Assembly: GCF_036320965.1 (NCBI RefSeq)
Contig: NC_092250.1
Span: 11,128,100 to 11,192,099, forward strand
Source: Panulirus ornatus
Lineage: Eukaryota; Arthropoda; Malacostraca; Decapoda; Palinuridae
Direction: 5' to 3'
Length of the DNA: 64,000 nt
The stretch's first letter is position 1. Each line of letters begins with the position of its first letter. The notes under the pieces were generated by a model. It saw only the letters and a list, made by a program, of their open reading frames with translations, searched no databases and had not been told where the DNA came from. A program made the position numbers and the translations under genes. Below are positions 25,719 to 37,012 of this stretch, in pieces.

Positions 25719-28700
25719 CCCTGAGGTAGGGGAGAAATCATTCTACCTCCGTATTCTTCGCGTATCTTAGAAGACGACTGAACGGGGTGGCAGCTGAAGG
25801 TTGGAAACCCTCCCCTTCTTGTACCTAAATTTCTAAAAGAGAAATCAAAAGAAGGAGCCAGGCGGGGAGTGCTCATCCCCCTCGAAGGCTCAGATTCGGG
25901 TGTCTGAATGTGTGAGATAGGTAGTACGTTTGAGGAAAGAAACCTGGTTGTTGTGGCTCTGAGTGAAATGAAGCTCTAGGGTAAGGGAAAAAATAGTTTG
26001 GAATGTGTTAGAAGTAAAGTCAGGGATTGATGAAGCCATGAGCTAAAGAAAGAGTAGCACTACTTCTGAAGCAGGAGCTGTGGGTGTGTGATAGAGTATA
26101 AGAAATTAAACTCTGGATTGGAGTGGGTAAAATTAATAGTGGATGGCAAGAGTTGGGCGATTATTTTTGCCTAGACACCTGGTCATGAGGAAAAAGATTG
26201 TGAGAGGCAAGTATTTTGGAAGCAGCTGGGTGATTGCGTCAGCAGTTTTGGTGCATGAGACCGGGTATTAGTGAAAGGTGATTCAAATGCGAAGGTTAGC
26301 AATATGGCAGTTGAGGGTATAATTGGTGCACATGAGGTAATCAGTGATATCAATGGAATTGGTGAAGAGCTTGTGGAGTTATGTGCTGAAATAGACTGCT
26401 GATTGGGAATACCAGGTTTTAAAACAGAAATATACACATGTATGCGTGAGTAAGTGGGAGAAGTGGCAAACGGGCGTTATTAGATTATGTATTAATTGAT
26501 TGGCGAGTAAAAGAGAGACTTTTGGATGTAATTGTGCTGATAGAGACAGCTGGTAGGATGTCTGATCACAATCTTGTGGAGGTGTGGGTGAAGATTTGCA
26601 AAGGATCTCAAAAAAGAGGAAACGGTATCGGAGTGAAGAGAATGGTGATGGTAAGTAACGTTGGAAAGGACACTTGTTTGACACAATACCAGAAGAGAAT
26701 GAGTGTAGATTGGCAAAGGATGAGAGTAAAGGAATGGCAGATATGCAGGGAGGCAGTGATGGTATGTCCAAGAGATGCATGTGGCATGCGAAAGGTGGGA
26801 GCTGGTTAAATTTGAAAGGATTGTGAGTATGGGATGAAGAAGTTGCTAGTAACAGAGAAAAAAAGAGTCATATGGGCGATACTTGCAGGGAAAGAGTTCA
26901 AATTATTGGGAGATGTATAAGAAAGATGGCAGGAGGTCAAGAGGAAGATGCTGAGGTTAAAGAATTGGGCAAATGAGAGTTGGGGTGAGTGAGTATCATT
27001 AACGTTTAGGATAATATAAAGATGTTTTGGAAGGAAAGGGGCAAGAGGGAAGTGATGAAAGGTCCTGAAGAATTGTGGAGGTGTAGGAGTGAATATCTTG
27101 AAGGACTGTTGAATGTGTTTGATGAAAGGGTGGCAGATATAGGATGTTTTGGTCGAGGTTGTATGCGAAGTGAGAGTCATGGAGAGTGATTTGGTAAAGA
27201 GAAAAGAGTTGGTGAAAGCCTTTCGGAAGATGAAATGCTGCAAGATGGCGGACTCGATGGTATTGCAGTTGAATTTTGTAAGAAAGGGGGTGGCTATGTT
27301 GTTGATTGGTTGGTAGGAATATTCATTGTATGTATGGAGCATTGGGAAGTGCCTTAGGATTGGCGGATTGCATGTATAGTGCCATTGTATAAAGGCAAAG
27401 GGGATAAAGGTGAATGTTCAAACTGCAGAGGTATGAGTTTCTTGAGTGTACCTTGTAAGTTGTGTGGGAGGATATTGATTGAGAGGGTGAAGGCATGTAC
27501 AGAGCATTGGAGTTGGGAGGAGCAGTGTGGTTTCAGAAGTGGTAGAAGACGTATGGATCATATGTTTGCTTTGAAGAATGTGTGTGAGAAATAATCAGAA
27601 AAACGGATGGATTTGTATGTCATTTATTAATCTGGAGAAGGTATATGATATGTTGATAGAGATGCTTTGTGGAAGGTATTAAGAAAATATGGCGTGGGAG
27701 GTATACTGGTAGAAGCAGTAAAAGGGTTTTATTAAGGTTGTCTTGCGAGTGTACGAGTAGGAAGAGAGAAAAGTGAATGTTTGCCACCGAAGGTCAGTCT
27801 GCGGCAGGGATGTGATAACAACATGATTTTTTAATTTGCTTTGAATGGAGTGGTGAGGGGTTTAAATCCAAGAGTTTTGAAGACAGGAGCGAGAATGCAT
27901 TCTGTTGATGAGAGGACATGGGAAGTATGACTCTTGTTCGCCCATCATACAACACCTGTGGCTGCTTCGAGTGTGAAACTGCATAAGTTGATGATTGAGC
28001 TTGAAAGAGTGTGATAAAGGAGAAAGTTTAGAGTAAATGTGAAGAGAAGCAAGCTCATTAGGTTTAGCAGGGTTGAGGGAAAAGTTAATTGGATTGTATA
28101 TTTGAATGGGGAAAAACTGGGGGAAGTGATGTGTTTTAGATATCTGGGAGTGGACCTAGCAGTGATTGTAACCATGAAAGCAGAAATGAGTCACAAGGTA
28201 GGGGAGGGGACGAAGGTTCTGGGAGTGATAACGAATGTATGGGAAGGGAGAGAGTTATCTAGGGGGGAGGGGGGGTTAAAATGGGGTAAGTTTTGAGAAA
28301 TAATAGTTTCAGCAGTATCATACGGTTGCGTGGCATGGGGCTATAGATGGGGTTGTGCGGAGGAGGGTAGATGTGTTGGAAATGAAATGTTTGAGGAAAA
28401 TAAATGGTGTGAGGTGATTCAATCAAGTAAGTAATGCAATGGTAAGAGATGTGAGGTAATAAAAAGAGTGTGGTTGAGACGGCAGAAGAGGATGTATTAA
28501 AATGGTTTAGATATGTGGAGGGAATGATTGAAGAAAGGTTAACAAAGAGGATATATGTCAGAGGTGGAGGGAACAAAGAGAAATAGGAGACCAAATTGAA
28601 GATGGAAGAATGGAGTGTAAAAGATTTTGAGCTATTTGGGCCTGAATATGCAGGAGGGCGAAAGGTGTGCACGGAATAGAGTGAATTGGGGTCGACGTCT

Positions 28701-29030
28701 TGTCAGTAGACTGAACCAGGGTATATGGAACGTCCGGAATAAACCATAGAAGTCTGTGGTGCCTCGACATGGATTGGCAGCTATGGTTTCGGTGCATTAC
28801 ACGAAACCGTTCGTGTACTGATATGAGTGGATGCGGCCTCTCTTCTTATGTTTCCTAGCGCTACCTCGCTAACACCTGGGGTAGAATTCGGGTGTTGGGA
28901 AGGAGAGAATCTATATGGAACGTTTTTTTTTTTTTTTCATTCATGCATTTGTGTTATTTCATGTGGGGCGGGGTGGCATCTAGAAAGGATGAAAGCGAGC
29001 ACGGATGAATATATACATTCGTCTACATAT
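25719..29030 (+). mobile_element. LINE family A, full-length but strongly decayed
   Basis: The 5' UTR begins CCCTGAGGTAGGGGAGAAAT. The endonuclease region has SEMKL near 25961, GDSNA near 26279 and SDHNLVE near 26561. RT starts about 27060. The catalytic FADD is FAHH (near 27938-27949), and deletions and stops occur throughout. The C-terminal domain runs to about 28790. The 3' UTR continues to about 29030 with an unusual T(15) run at 28923. It gives the clearest view of the 5' end and total length (about 3.3 kb). Confidence 0.88.
26522..26809 (+). pseudogene. LINE A endonuclease end and linker start (decayed)
   Basis: 95 residues: MDVIVLIETAGRMSDHNLVE, which carries the SDH motif, then basic linker sequence ending ARDACGMRKVGAG-like. 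Further recognisable pieces of this protein are at 27379-27594 (YKGKGDKGECSNCRGMSFLS) and 28039-28296 (CFRYLGVDLAVIVTMKAEM). Confidence 0.75.
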
Positions 29031-29036
29031 ATATAT

Positions 29037-31229
29037 ATTTTTTTTTTTTTTTTTTTTTTCTATACTTTGTCGCTGTCTCCCGCGTCTGCGAGGTAGCGCA
29101 AGGAAACAGACGAAAGAAATGGCCCAACCCCCCCCCCCCCATACACATGTATATACATACGTCCACACACGCAAATATACATACCTACACAGCTTTCCAT
29201 GGTTTACCCCAGACGCTTCACATGCCTTGATTCAATCCACTGACAGCACGTCAACCCCGGTATACCACATCGCTCCAATTCACTCTATTCCTTGCCCTCC
29301 TTTCACCCTCCTGCATGTTCAGGCCCCGATCACACAAAATCTTTTTCACTCCATCTTTCCACCTCCAATTTGGTCTCCCTCTTCTCCTTGCTCCCTCCAC
29401 CTCCGACACATATATGCTCTTGGTCAATCTTTCCTCACTCATCCTCTCCATGTGCCCAAACCACTTCAAAACACCCTCTTCTGCTCTCTCAACCACGCTC
29501 TTTTTATTTCCACACATCTCTCTTACCCTTACGTTACTCACTCGATCAAACCACCTCACACCACACATTGTCCTCAAACATCTCATTTCCAGCACATCCA
29601 TCCTCCTGCGCACAACTCTATCCATAGCCCACGCCTCGCAACCATACAACATTGTTGGAACCACTATTCCTTCAAACATACCCATTTTTCCTTTCCGAGA
29701 TAATGTTCTCGACTTCCACACATTCTTTAAGGCTCCCAGAATTTTCGCCCCCTCCCCCACCCTATGATCCACTTCCGCTTCCATGGTTCCATCCGCTGCC
29801 AGATCCACTCCCAGATATCTAAAACACTTCACTTCCTCCAGTTTTTCTCCATTCAAACTCACCTCCCAATTGACTTGACCCTCAACCCTACTGTACCTAA
29901 TAACCTTGCTCTTATTCACATTTACTCTTAACTTTCTTCTTCCACACACTTTACCAAACTCAGTCACCAGCTTCTGCAGTTTCTCACATGAATCAGCCAC
30001 CAGCGCTGTATCATCAGCGAACAACAACTGACTCACTTCCCAAGCTCTCTCATCCCCAACAGACTTCATACTTGCCCCTCTTTCCAAAACTCTTGCATTT
30101 ACCTCCCTAACAACCCCATCCATAAACAAATTAAACAACCATGGAGACATCACACACCCCTGCCGCAAACCTACATTCACTGAGAACCAATCACTTTCCT
30201 CTCTTCCTACACGTACACATGCCTTACATCCTCGATAAAAACTTTTCACTGCTTCTAACAACTTTCCTCGCACACCATATATTCTTAATACCTTCCACAG
30301 AGCATCTCTATCAACTCTATCATATGCCTTCTCCAGATCCATAAATGCTACATACAAATCCATTTGCTTTTCTAAGTATTTCTCACATACATTCTTCAAA
30401 GCAAACACCTGATCCACACATCCTCTACCACTTCTGAAACCACACTGCTCTTCCCCAATCTGATGCTCTGTACATGCCTTCACCCTCTCAATCAATACCC
30501 TCCCATATAATTTACCAGGAATACTCAACAAACTTATACCTCTGTAATTTGAGCACTCACTCTTATCCCCTTTGCCTTTGTACAATGGCACTATGCACGC
30601 ATTCCGCCAATCCTCAGGCACCTCACCATGAGTCATACATACATTAAATAACCTTACCAACCAGTCAACAATACAGTCACCCCCTTTTTTAATAAATTCC
30701 ACTGCAATACCATCCAAACCTGCTGCCTTGCCGGCTTTCATCTTCCGCAAAGCTTTCACTACCTCTTCTCTGTTTACCAAATCATTTTCCCTAACCCTCT
30801 CACTTTGCACACCACCTCGACCAAAACACCCTATATCTGCCACTCTATCATCAAACACATTCAACAAACCTTCAAAATACTCACTCCATCTCCTTCTCAC
30901 ATCACCACTACTTGTTATCACCTCCCCATTTGCGCCCTTCACTGAAGTTCCCATTTGCTCCCTTGTCTTACGCACTTTATTTACCTCCTTCCAGAACATC
31001 TTTTTATTCTCCCTAAAATTTAATGATACTCTCTCACCCCAACTCGCATTTGCCCTTTTTTTCACCTCTTGCACCTTTCTCTTGACCTCCTGTCTCTTTC
31101 TTTTATACATCTCCCACTCAATTGCATTTTTTCCCTGCAAAAATCGTCCAAATGCCTCTCTCTTCTCTTTCACTAATACTCTTACTTCTTCATCCCACCA
31201 CTCACTACCCTTTCTAATCAACCCACCTC

Positions 31230-31231
<2 letters not shown>
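29037..31231 (-). mobile_element. LINE family A, short 3' UTR, youngest-looking copy
   Basis: The tail is ...GACAGCGACAAAGTATAG plus about 20 A (minus strand). The short 3' UTR (29060-29250) goes straight from ...CCATGGAAAGCTGTGTAGG to the terminal block. The coding part is open from the stop at 29251 to the 5' break at 31231, where (AT)n begins. It is highly similar to 8322-10843 and lacks that copy's frameshifts. Confidence 0.96.

Positions 31232-31233
<2 letters not shown>
29251..31233 (-). CDS. LINE A endonuclease-RT protein, 660-residue open RT part
   Basis: The longest real reading frame here. Approximate residue positions: WWDEEVRVLVKEKREAF linker 12-30; GLDGIAVEFIKK 170; EDWRNACIVPLYKGKGDKS 207; YRGISLLSIPGKLYGRV 229; QCGFRSGRGCVDQVFAL 263; FMDLEKAYDRV (motif A) 297; GLRQGCVMSPWLFNLF (motif B) 355; LLFADDTALVADS (catalytic FADD) 402-407; CFRYLGVDLAADGTMEAE 472; YGCEAWAMDRVVRRRMD 532; LKWFGHMERMSEERLTK 590; RRRGRPNWRWKDGVKKIL 615. 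It ends VVYRG. All RT aspartates are intact. The endonuclease half is absent because of 5' truncation, and the first ATG is arbitrary. Expected role: target-primed reverse transcription of its own RNA. Without endonuclease and promoter it is probably not autonomous. Confidence 0.92.

Positions 31234-31281
<48 letters not shown>
31232..31281. repeat. (AT)n microsatellite at a head-to-head LINE junction
   Basis: TA array that ends two LINE copies pointing away from each other (29037-31231 minus, 31282-32341 plus). Confidence 0.95.
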
Positions 31282-31283
<2 letters not shown>

Positions 31284-32339
31284 AGAGGGTATATGATAGG
31301 GATGATAGAGATCCTCTGTGGAATGTTTTAAAAGAATATAGTGTTGGAGGGAAGTTGCTAGAAGCATGGGAAAGCTTTTACCGAGGATGTAAGGCATGTG
31401 TACGAGTATCAAGAGAGGAAAGTGATTGGTTCCCAGTGAATGTAGGTTTGCAGCAGGGGTGCGTGATGTCTCCAAGGTCGTTTAATTTGTTTATGGATTG
31501 GGTGGTTAGGGAGGTGAAAGCAAGAGGTTTGGAGAGAGGGGCACGTATGCAGTCTGTTATGGATGAGAGAGCTTGGAAAGTTGAGAGTAAATGCGAATTA
31601 GAGTAAGGTTATTAGGTTCGGTAGGGTTGAGGACAAGTTAATTGGGAGGTAAGTTTGAATGAAGTGAGGTGCTTCAGATATCTGGGAGTGGACTTAGCAG
31701 CGGATGGAATCATGGAAGTGAGTCCCAGGGTGGGGGATGGGTCGAAGTTCTGGGAGCGTTGAAGAATGTGTGGAAGGCGAGAACGTTATCTTGGAGAGTA
31801 AAAACGGGTATGTTTGAAGTGGTTCCAACAATGTTATATGACTGCGAGGAATGTGCGGAGGAGGTTGGGTGTGTTGAAAATGAAATGTTTGAAGACAATA
31901 TGTGGTGTGAGGTGGTTTGATCGAGTAAGTAATGAAAGGATAAAAGAGATATGTGGTAATATAAAGAGTGTGGTTAAGGGAGCAGAAGCGTAGGTATCAG
32001 CGGTATAGGGAAGAAGGAAAAGGGTGAGACCAAATTGGAGGTGGAAGAATGGAGTGAAAAATATCGGGGCCTAGAGATGCAGGAGGGTGAAAGGCGTACA
32101 AGGAACAGAGTAAATCAGAACGATGTTGTATACCGGGGTCGAATGAACCAAGGCATATGAAGCGTCTGGGGTAAATTATGGAAAGGTGTGTGTGTTCTAG
32201 ATGTGGAAAGGGAAATGTGGTTCGGTGCATTACACATGACATCTACGGACTTATTTCGAACGAATATGGCCTTTTCTGCTTTCTCCTGGCGCTACCTTCC
32301 TAGAGGGGAAGTAGGGGGATGTTATTTCATGTGTGTCAT

Positions 32340-32341
<2 letters not shown>
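31282..32341 (+). mobile_element. LINE family A, RT motif A to 3' UTR, decayed
   Basis: Begins at ERVYDRDDRDPLWNVLK (motif A) and runs through LQQGCVMSPRSFNLFMDWVV. It then loses the FADD region by deletion near 31585 (AWKVESKCELE), and continues to CFRYLGVDLAADGIMEV and the C-terminal domain in broken frames. The 3' UTR ends at a TTATTTCATGTGTGTCATCC break with no terminal tail. Confidence 0.88.

Positions 32342-32398
<57 letters not shown>
32342..32398. repeat. (AT)n microsatellite
   Basis: TA array between two plus-strand LINE pieces. The right one starts mid-RT immediately after it. Confidence 0.95.
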
Positions 32399-32401
<3 letters not shown>

Positions 32402-33308
32402 AAGCAAATGGATTTGTATGTAGCATTTATGGATCTGGAGAGGGCATATGACAGAGTTGATAGAGATGCTCTGTGGAAGGTATTAAGAATATATGGTGTG
32501 GGAGGCAAGTTGTTAGAAGCAGTGAAAAGTTTTTATCGAGGATGTAAGGCATGTGTACGTGTAGGAAGAGAGGAAAGTGATTGGTTCTCTGTGAATGTTG
32601 GTTTGCGGCGGGGGTGCGTGATGTCCCCATGGTTGTTTGATATTTTTATGGATGGGGTTGTTAGGGAGGTGAATGCAAGAGTCTTGGAAAGAGGGGCAAG
32701 TATGCAGTCTGTAGTGGATGAGAGAGCTTGGGAAGTGAGTCAGTTGTTGTTCACTGATGATACAGCGATGGTGGCTGATTCGGGTGAGAAACCTGCAGAA
32801 GCTGGTGATTGAGTTTGGTAAAGTGTGTGAAAGAAGAAAGCTGAGAGGAAATGTGAATAAGAGCAAGCTTATTAGGTACAATAGGGTTTAGGGTCAAGTC
32901 AATTGGGAGGTAAGTTTAAAAGTAGAAAAATTGGAGGAAGTGAAGTGTATTAGATATCTGGGAGTGGATTTGGCAGCAGATGGAACCATGGAAGCGGAAG
33001 TGAATCATCGGGTGGGGTAGGGGGCGAAAGTTCTGTGAGCGTTTAAAAATGTATGGAAGTCGAGAACATTATCTCGGAAAGCAAAAATGGGTATGTTTGA
33101 AGGGATAGTGGTTTCAACAATGTTATATTGTTGCGAGGCGTGGGCTATAGAAAGAGTTGTGCGGAGGAGGGTGGATGAGCTGGAAATGAGATGTTTCAGG
33201 ACAATATGTGGTGTAAGGTGGTTTGATCGAGTAAGTAATGAAAGGGTAAGAGAGATATGTAGTAATAAAAAGAATGTGTTTGAGAGAGCAGAAGTTGGTG
33301 TTTTAAAA
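32399..33308 (+). mobile_element. LINE family A, RT palm to C-terminal domain, 3'-truncated
   Basis: Starts at EKQMDLYVAFMDLERAYDRV (open from 32399 to 32812, with FTDDTAMVA in place of FADDTALVA). It continues in other frames to MLYCCEAWAIERVVRRRVDE and ends at ERAEVGVL, joined to a minus-strand copy. Loss of the 3' end is unusual for a LINE and points to rearrangement. Confidence 0.9.
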
Positions 33309-34211
33309 TATCTAAAACACTTTACTTCCTCCAGTTTTTCTCCATTCAAACTTACCTCCCAATAGACTTGTCCCTCTACCCTACTGTACCTTATAACCTT
33401 CCTCTTATTCACATTTACTCTCAGCTTTCTTCTTTCACACACTTTACCAAACTCAGTCACCAGCTTCTGCAGTTTCTCACTCGAATCAACCACCAGCGCT
33501 GTATCATCAGCGAACAACAACTGACTCACTTCCCAAGGACTCTCATCCACAACAGACTGCATACTTGCACCTCTCTCCAAAGCTCTTGCGTTCACCTCCC
33601 TAACAATTCCATCCATAAAAAAGTTAAACAACCATGGAGACATCACGCACCCCTGCCGCAAACCGGCATTCACAGAGAATCAATCATTTTTCTCTCTTTC
33701 TACTCGTACACATGCCTTACGCCTTACATCTTCGATTAAAACTTTTCACTGCTTCTAACAACTTGCCTCCCTCACCATATATTCTTAATACCTTCCACAG
33801 AGTATCTTTATCAACTGTATCATATGCCTTCTCCAAATCCATAAATGCTACATATAAATCCATTTGTTTGTTAAGTATTTCTCACATCCATTCTTCAAAG
33901 CAAACACCAGATCCACACATTGTCTACCACTTGTGAAACCACACTGCTCTTCCCCAATCTGATGCTCTGTACATGCCTTCGCCCTCTCAATCAATAACCT
34001 CCCATATAATTTCCCAGGAATACTCAACAAACTTGTACCTCTGTAATTTGAACACTCACTTTTATATATGCATCCGCCAATCCTCAGGTACTTCACCATG
34101 AGCCATACATACATTAGATATCCTCACCAACCTGTCAACAACACAGTCAACCCCATTTTTAATCAATTCCACTGCAATGCCATCCAAACTCGCCGCCTTG
34201 CCGGCTTTCAT
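33309..34211 (-). mobile_element. LINE family A, internal RT segment, inverted
   Basis: Minus strand from 34211: AGKAASLDGIAVELIK-like, a short deletion near 34068, CSNYRGTSLLSIPGKLYGRL, EEQCGFTSGRQCVDLVFAL. Then LRQGCVMSPWLFNFFMDGIV, SQLLFADDTALVVDS and EEVKCFRYF, where it meets the plus-strand copy. Neither a 5' nor a 3' end is present. Confidence 0.9.
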
Positions 34212-34220
34212 ATATATATA
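34212..34220. repeat. Short (AT)4 at a LINE junction
   Basis: Only about nine bases of TA separate the inverted RT segment from a plus-strand copy that begins inside its endonuclease. Confidence 0.8.
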
Positions 34221-34928
34221 ATTGGTATACATGGGGTGTTCAGTGTTGTAAATGGAAATGGTGAAGAGCTTGTAGATTTATGTGCTGAAAAAGGACTGAT
34301 GATTGGGAATACCTGGTTTAAAAAGCGAGATATACATAAGTATACTTATGTAAGTAGGAGAGATGGCCAGAGAGCGTTATTGGATTACGTGTTAATTGAC
34401 AGGCGCGCGAAAGAGAGACTTTTGGATGTTAATGTGCTGAGAGGTGCAACTGGAGGGATGTCTGATCATTATCTTGTGGAGGCTAAGGTGAAGATTTGTA
34501 TGGGTTTTCAGAAAAGAAGAGTGAATGTTGGGGTGAAGAGGGTGGTGAGAGTAAGTGAGCTTGGGAAGGAGACTTGTGTGAGGAAGTACCAGGAGAGACT
34601 GAGTACAGAATGGAAAAAGGTGAGAACAATGGAAGTAAGGGGAGTGGGGGAGGAATGGGATGTATTTAGGGAATCAGTGATGGATTGCGCAAAAGATGCT
34701 TGTGGCATGAGAAGAGTGGGAGGTGTGTTGATTAGAAAGGGTAGTGAGTGGTGGGATGAAGAAGTAAGAGTATTAGTGAAAGAGAAGAGAGAGGCATTTG
34801 GACGATTTTTGCAGGGAAAAAATGCAATTGAGTGGGAGATGTATAAAAGAAAGAGACAGGAGGTCAAGAGAAAGGTGCAAGAGATGAAAAAAGGGCAAAT
34901 GAGAGTTGGGGTGAGAAAGTATCATTAA
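34221..34928 (+). pseudogene. LINE A endonuclease C-terminal half and linker
   Basis: Open frame with [39 protein letters not shown] and [14 protein letters not shown] (catalytic SDH). Then comes the linker with RKYQERLSTEWKKVR, GSEWWDEEVRVLVKEKREAF and KRKRQEVKRKVQEMKKG. The open frame upstream of 34221 is foreign sequence. Confidence 0.88.
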
Positions 34929-34933
34929 ATTTT

Positions 34934-35530
34934 ATGGAGAATAAAAAGATGTTCTGGAAGGAGGTAAATAAAGTGCGTAAGACAAGGGAGCAAATGGGAA
35001 CTTCAGTGAAGGGCGCAAATGGGGAGGTGATAACAAGTAGTGGTGATGTGAGAAGGAGATGGAGTGAGTATTTTGAAGGTTTGTTGAATGTGTTTGATGA
35101 TAGAGTGGCAGATATAGGGTGTTTTGGTCAAGGTGGTGTGCAAAGTGAGAGGGTTAGGAAAAATGATTTGGTAAACAGAGAAGAGGTAGTAAAAGCTTTG
35201 CGGATGATGAAAGCCGGCAAGGCAGCAGGTTTGGATGGTATTGCAGTGGAATTTATTAAAAAAGGGGGTGACTGTATTGTTGACTGGTTGGTAAGGTTAT
35301 TTAATGTATGTATGACTCATGGTGAGGTGCCTGAGGATTGGCGGAATGCGTGCATAGTGCCATTGTACAAAGGCAAAGGGGATAAGAGTGAGTGCTCAAA
35401 TTACAGAGGTATAAGTTTGTTGAGTATTCCTGGTAAATTATATGGGAGGGTATTGATTGAGAGGGTGAAGGCATGTACAGAGCATCAGATTGGGGAAGAG
35501 CAGTGTGGTTTCAGAAGTGGTAGAGGATGA
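34934..35530 (+). pseudogene. LINE A RT, N-terminal and fingers region
   Basis: 198 residues from [20 protein letters not shown] through AGLDGIAVEFIKKGGDC and EDWRNACIVPLYKGKGDKS to EEQCGFRSGRG. A TGA then replaces the usual TGT (Cys) codon. The next frame, 35531-35817, continues directly with DQVFALKNVCEKYLEKQ and motif A. Motif B reads LRQGYVMSPWLFNF. Confidence 0.9.
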
Positions 35531-36029
35531 GTGGATCAGGTGTTTGCTTTGAAGAATGTATGTGAGAAATACTTAGAAAAGCAAATGGATTTGTATGTAG
35601 CATTTATGGATCTGGAGAAGGCATATGATAGAGTTGATAGAGATGCTCTGTGGAAGGTATTAAGAATATATGGTGTGGGAGGCAAGTTGTTAGAAGCAGT
35701 GAAAAGTTTTTTTCGAGGATGTAAGGCATGTGTACATGTAGGAAGAGAGGAAAGTGATTGGTTCTCAGTGAATGTAGGTTTGCGGCAGGGGTATGTGATG
35801 TCTCCATGGTTGTTTAATTTTGTTTATGGATGGGGTTGTTAGGGAGGTGAATGCAAGAGTTTTGGAAAGAGGGGCAAGTATGAAGTCTGTTGTGGATGAG
35901 AGAGCTTGGGAAGTGAGTCAGTTGTTGTTCGCTGATGATACAGCGCTGGTGGCTGATTCATGTGAGAAACTGCAGAAGCTGGTGACTGAGTTTGGTAAAG
36001 TGTGTGAAAGAAGAAAGTAAAGAGTAAAT

Positions 36030-36698
36030 GTGAATAAGAGCAAGGTTATTAGGTACAGTAGGGTTGAGGGTCAAGTCAATTGGGAGGTGAGTTTGAATGG
36101 AGAAAAACTGGAGGAAGTGAAGTGTTTTAGATATATGGGAGTGGATCTGGCAGCGGATGGAACCATGGAAGCGGAAGTGGATCATAGGGTGGGGGAGGGG
36201 GCGAAAATTCTGGGAGCCTTGAAGAATGTGTGGAAGTCGAGAACATTATCTCGGAAAGCAAAAATGGGTATGTTTGAAGGAATAGTGGTTCCAACAATGT
36301 TGTATGGTTGCGAGGCGTGGGCTATGGATAGAGTTGTGCGCAGGAGGATGGATGTGCTGGAAATGAGATGTTTGAGGACAATGTGTGGTGTGAGGTGGTT
36401 TGATCGAGTAAGTAACGTAAGGGTAAGAGAGATTTGTGGAAATAAAAAGAGCGTGGTTGAGAGAGCAGAAGAGGGTGTTTTGAAATGGTTTGGGCACATG
36501 GAGAGAATGAGTGAGGAAAGATTGACCAAGAGGATATATGTGTCGGAGGTGGAGGGAACGAGGAGAAGAGGGAGACCAAATTGGAGGTGGAAAGATGGAG
36601 TGAAAAAGATTTTGTGTGATCGGGGCCTGAACATGCAGGAGGGTGAAAGGAGGACAAGGAATAGAGTGAATTGGAGCGATGTGGTATACCGGGGTTGA
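36030..36698 (+). pseudogene. LINE A thumb and C-terminal domain
   Basis: 222 residues from NKSKVIRYSRVEGQVNWEV to the YRG stop. CFRYMGVDLAADGTMEAEV, YGCEAWAMDRVVRRRMDV and LKWFGHMERMSEERLTKRIY are intact. The FADD part is in the preceding frame (35820-36020), which ends at TAA. Confidence 0.9.
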
Positions 36699-36891
36699 CG
36701 TGCTGTCAGTGGATTGAATCAAGGCATGTGAAGCGTCTGGGGTAAACCATGGAAAGCTGTGTAGGTATGTATATTTGCGTGTGTGGACGTATGTATATAC
36801 ATGTGTATGGGGGTGGGTTGGGCCATTTCTTTCGTCTGTTTCCTTGCGCTACCTCGCAAACGCGGGAGACAGCGACAAAGGAAAAAAAAAA

Positions 36892-36924
<33 letters not shown>

Positions 36925-37012
36925 CACGTATGGGCGTTTATGTGTATATGAGTGGATTGGCCATTTTTTGTCTTTCCCGGCGCTACCTCGCTGACGCGGG
37001 AAACGGCGATCA
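36925..37012 (+). mobile_element. Solo 3' tail of a diverged LINE A
   Basis: CGTATGGGCGTTTATGTGTA, then GGATTGGCCATTTTTTGTCT, then CGCTACCTCGCTGACGCGGG and AAACGGCGATCAAG. This is the last 90 bp of the 3' UTR only, after a short (TA)n(GT)n. The terminal stem CTCGC/GCGGG is kept. Confidence 0.75.

Larger units (their letters stand above)
34221..36889 (+). mobile_element. LINE family A, short 3' UTR, endonuclease to tail
   Basis: Begins at ATTGGTATACATGGGGTGTT (endonuclease, just after the GDLNA motif) and runs through linker, RT, C-terminal domain and short 3' UTR. It ends ...GCGGGAGACAGCGACAAAGG plus ten A. Few lesions remain: a lost base near 34905, a TGA near 35530, an extra T near 35817 and a TAA near 36018. 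It is probably one of the younger copies. Confidence 0.95.

Noticed and set aside
30728..31606. 292-codon plus-strand frame
   Set aside because: A chimera of antisense LINE sequence, an (AT)n array and a separate plus-strand LINE RT piece; only the last third is real RT.
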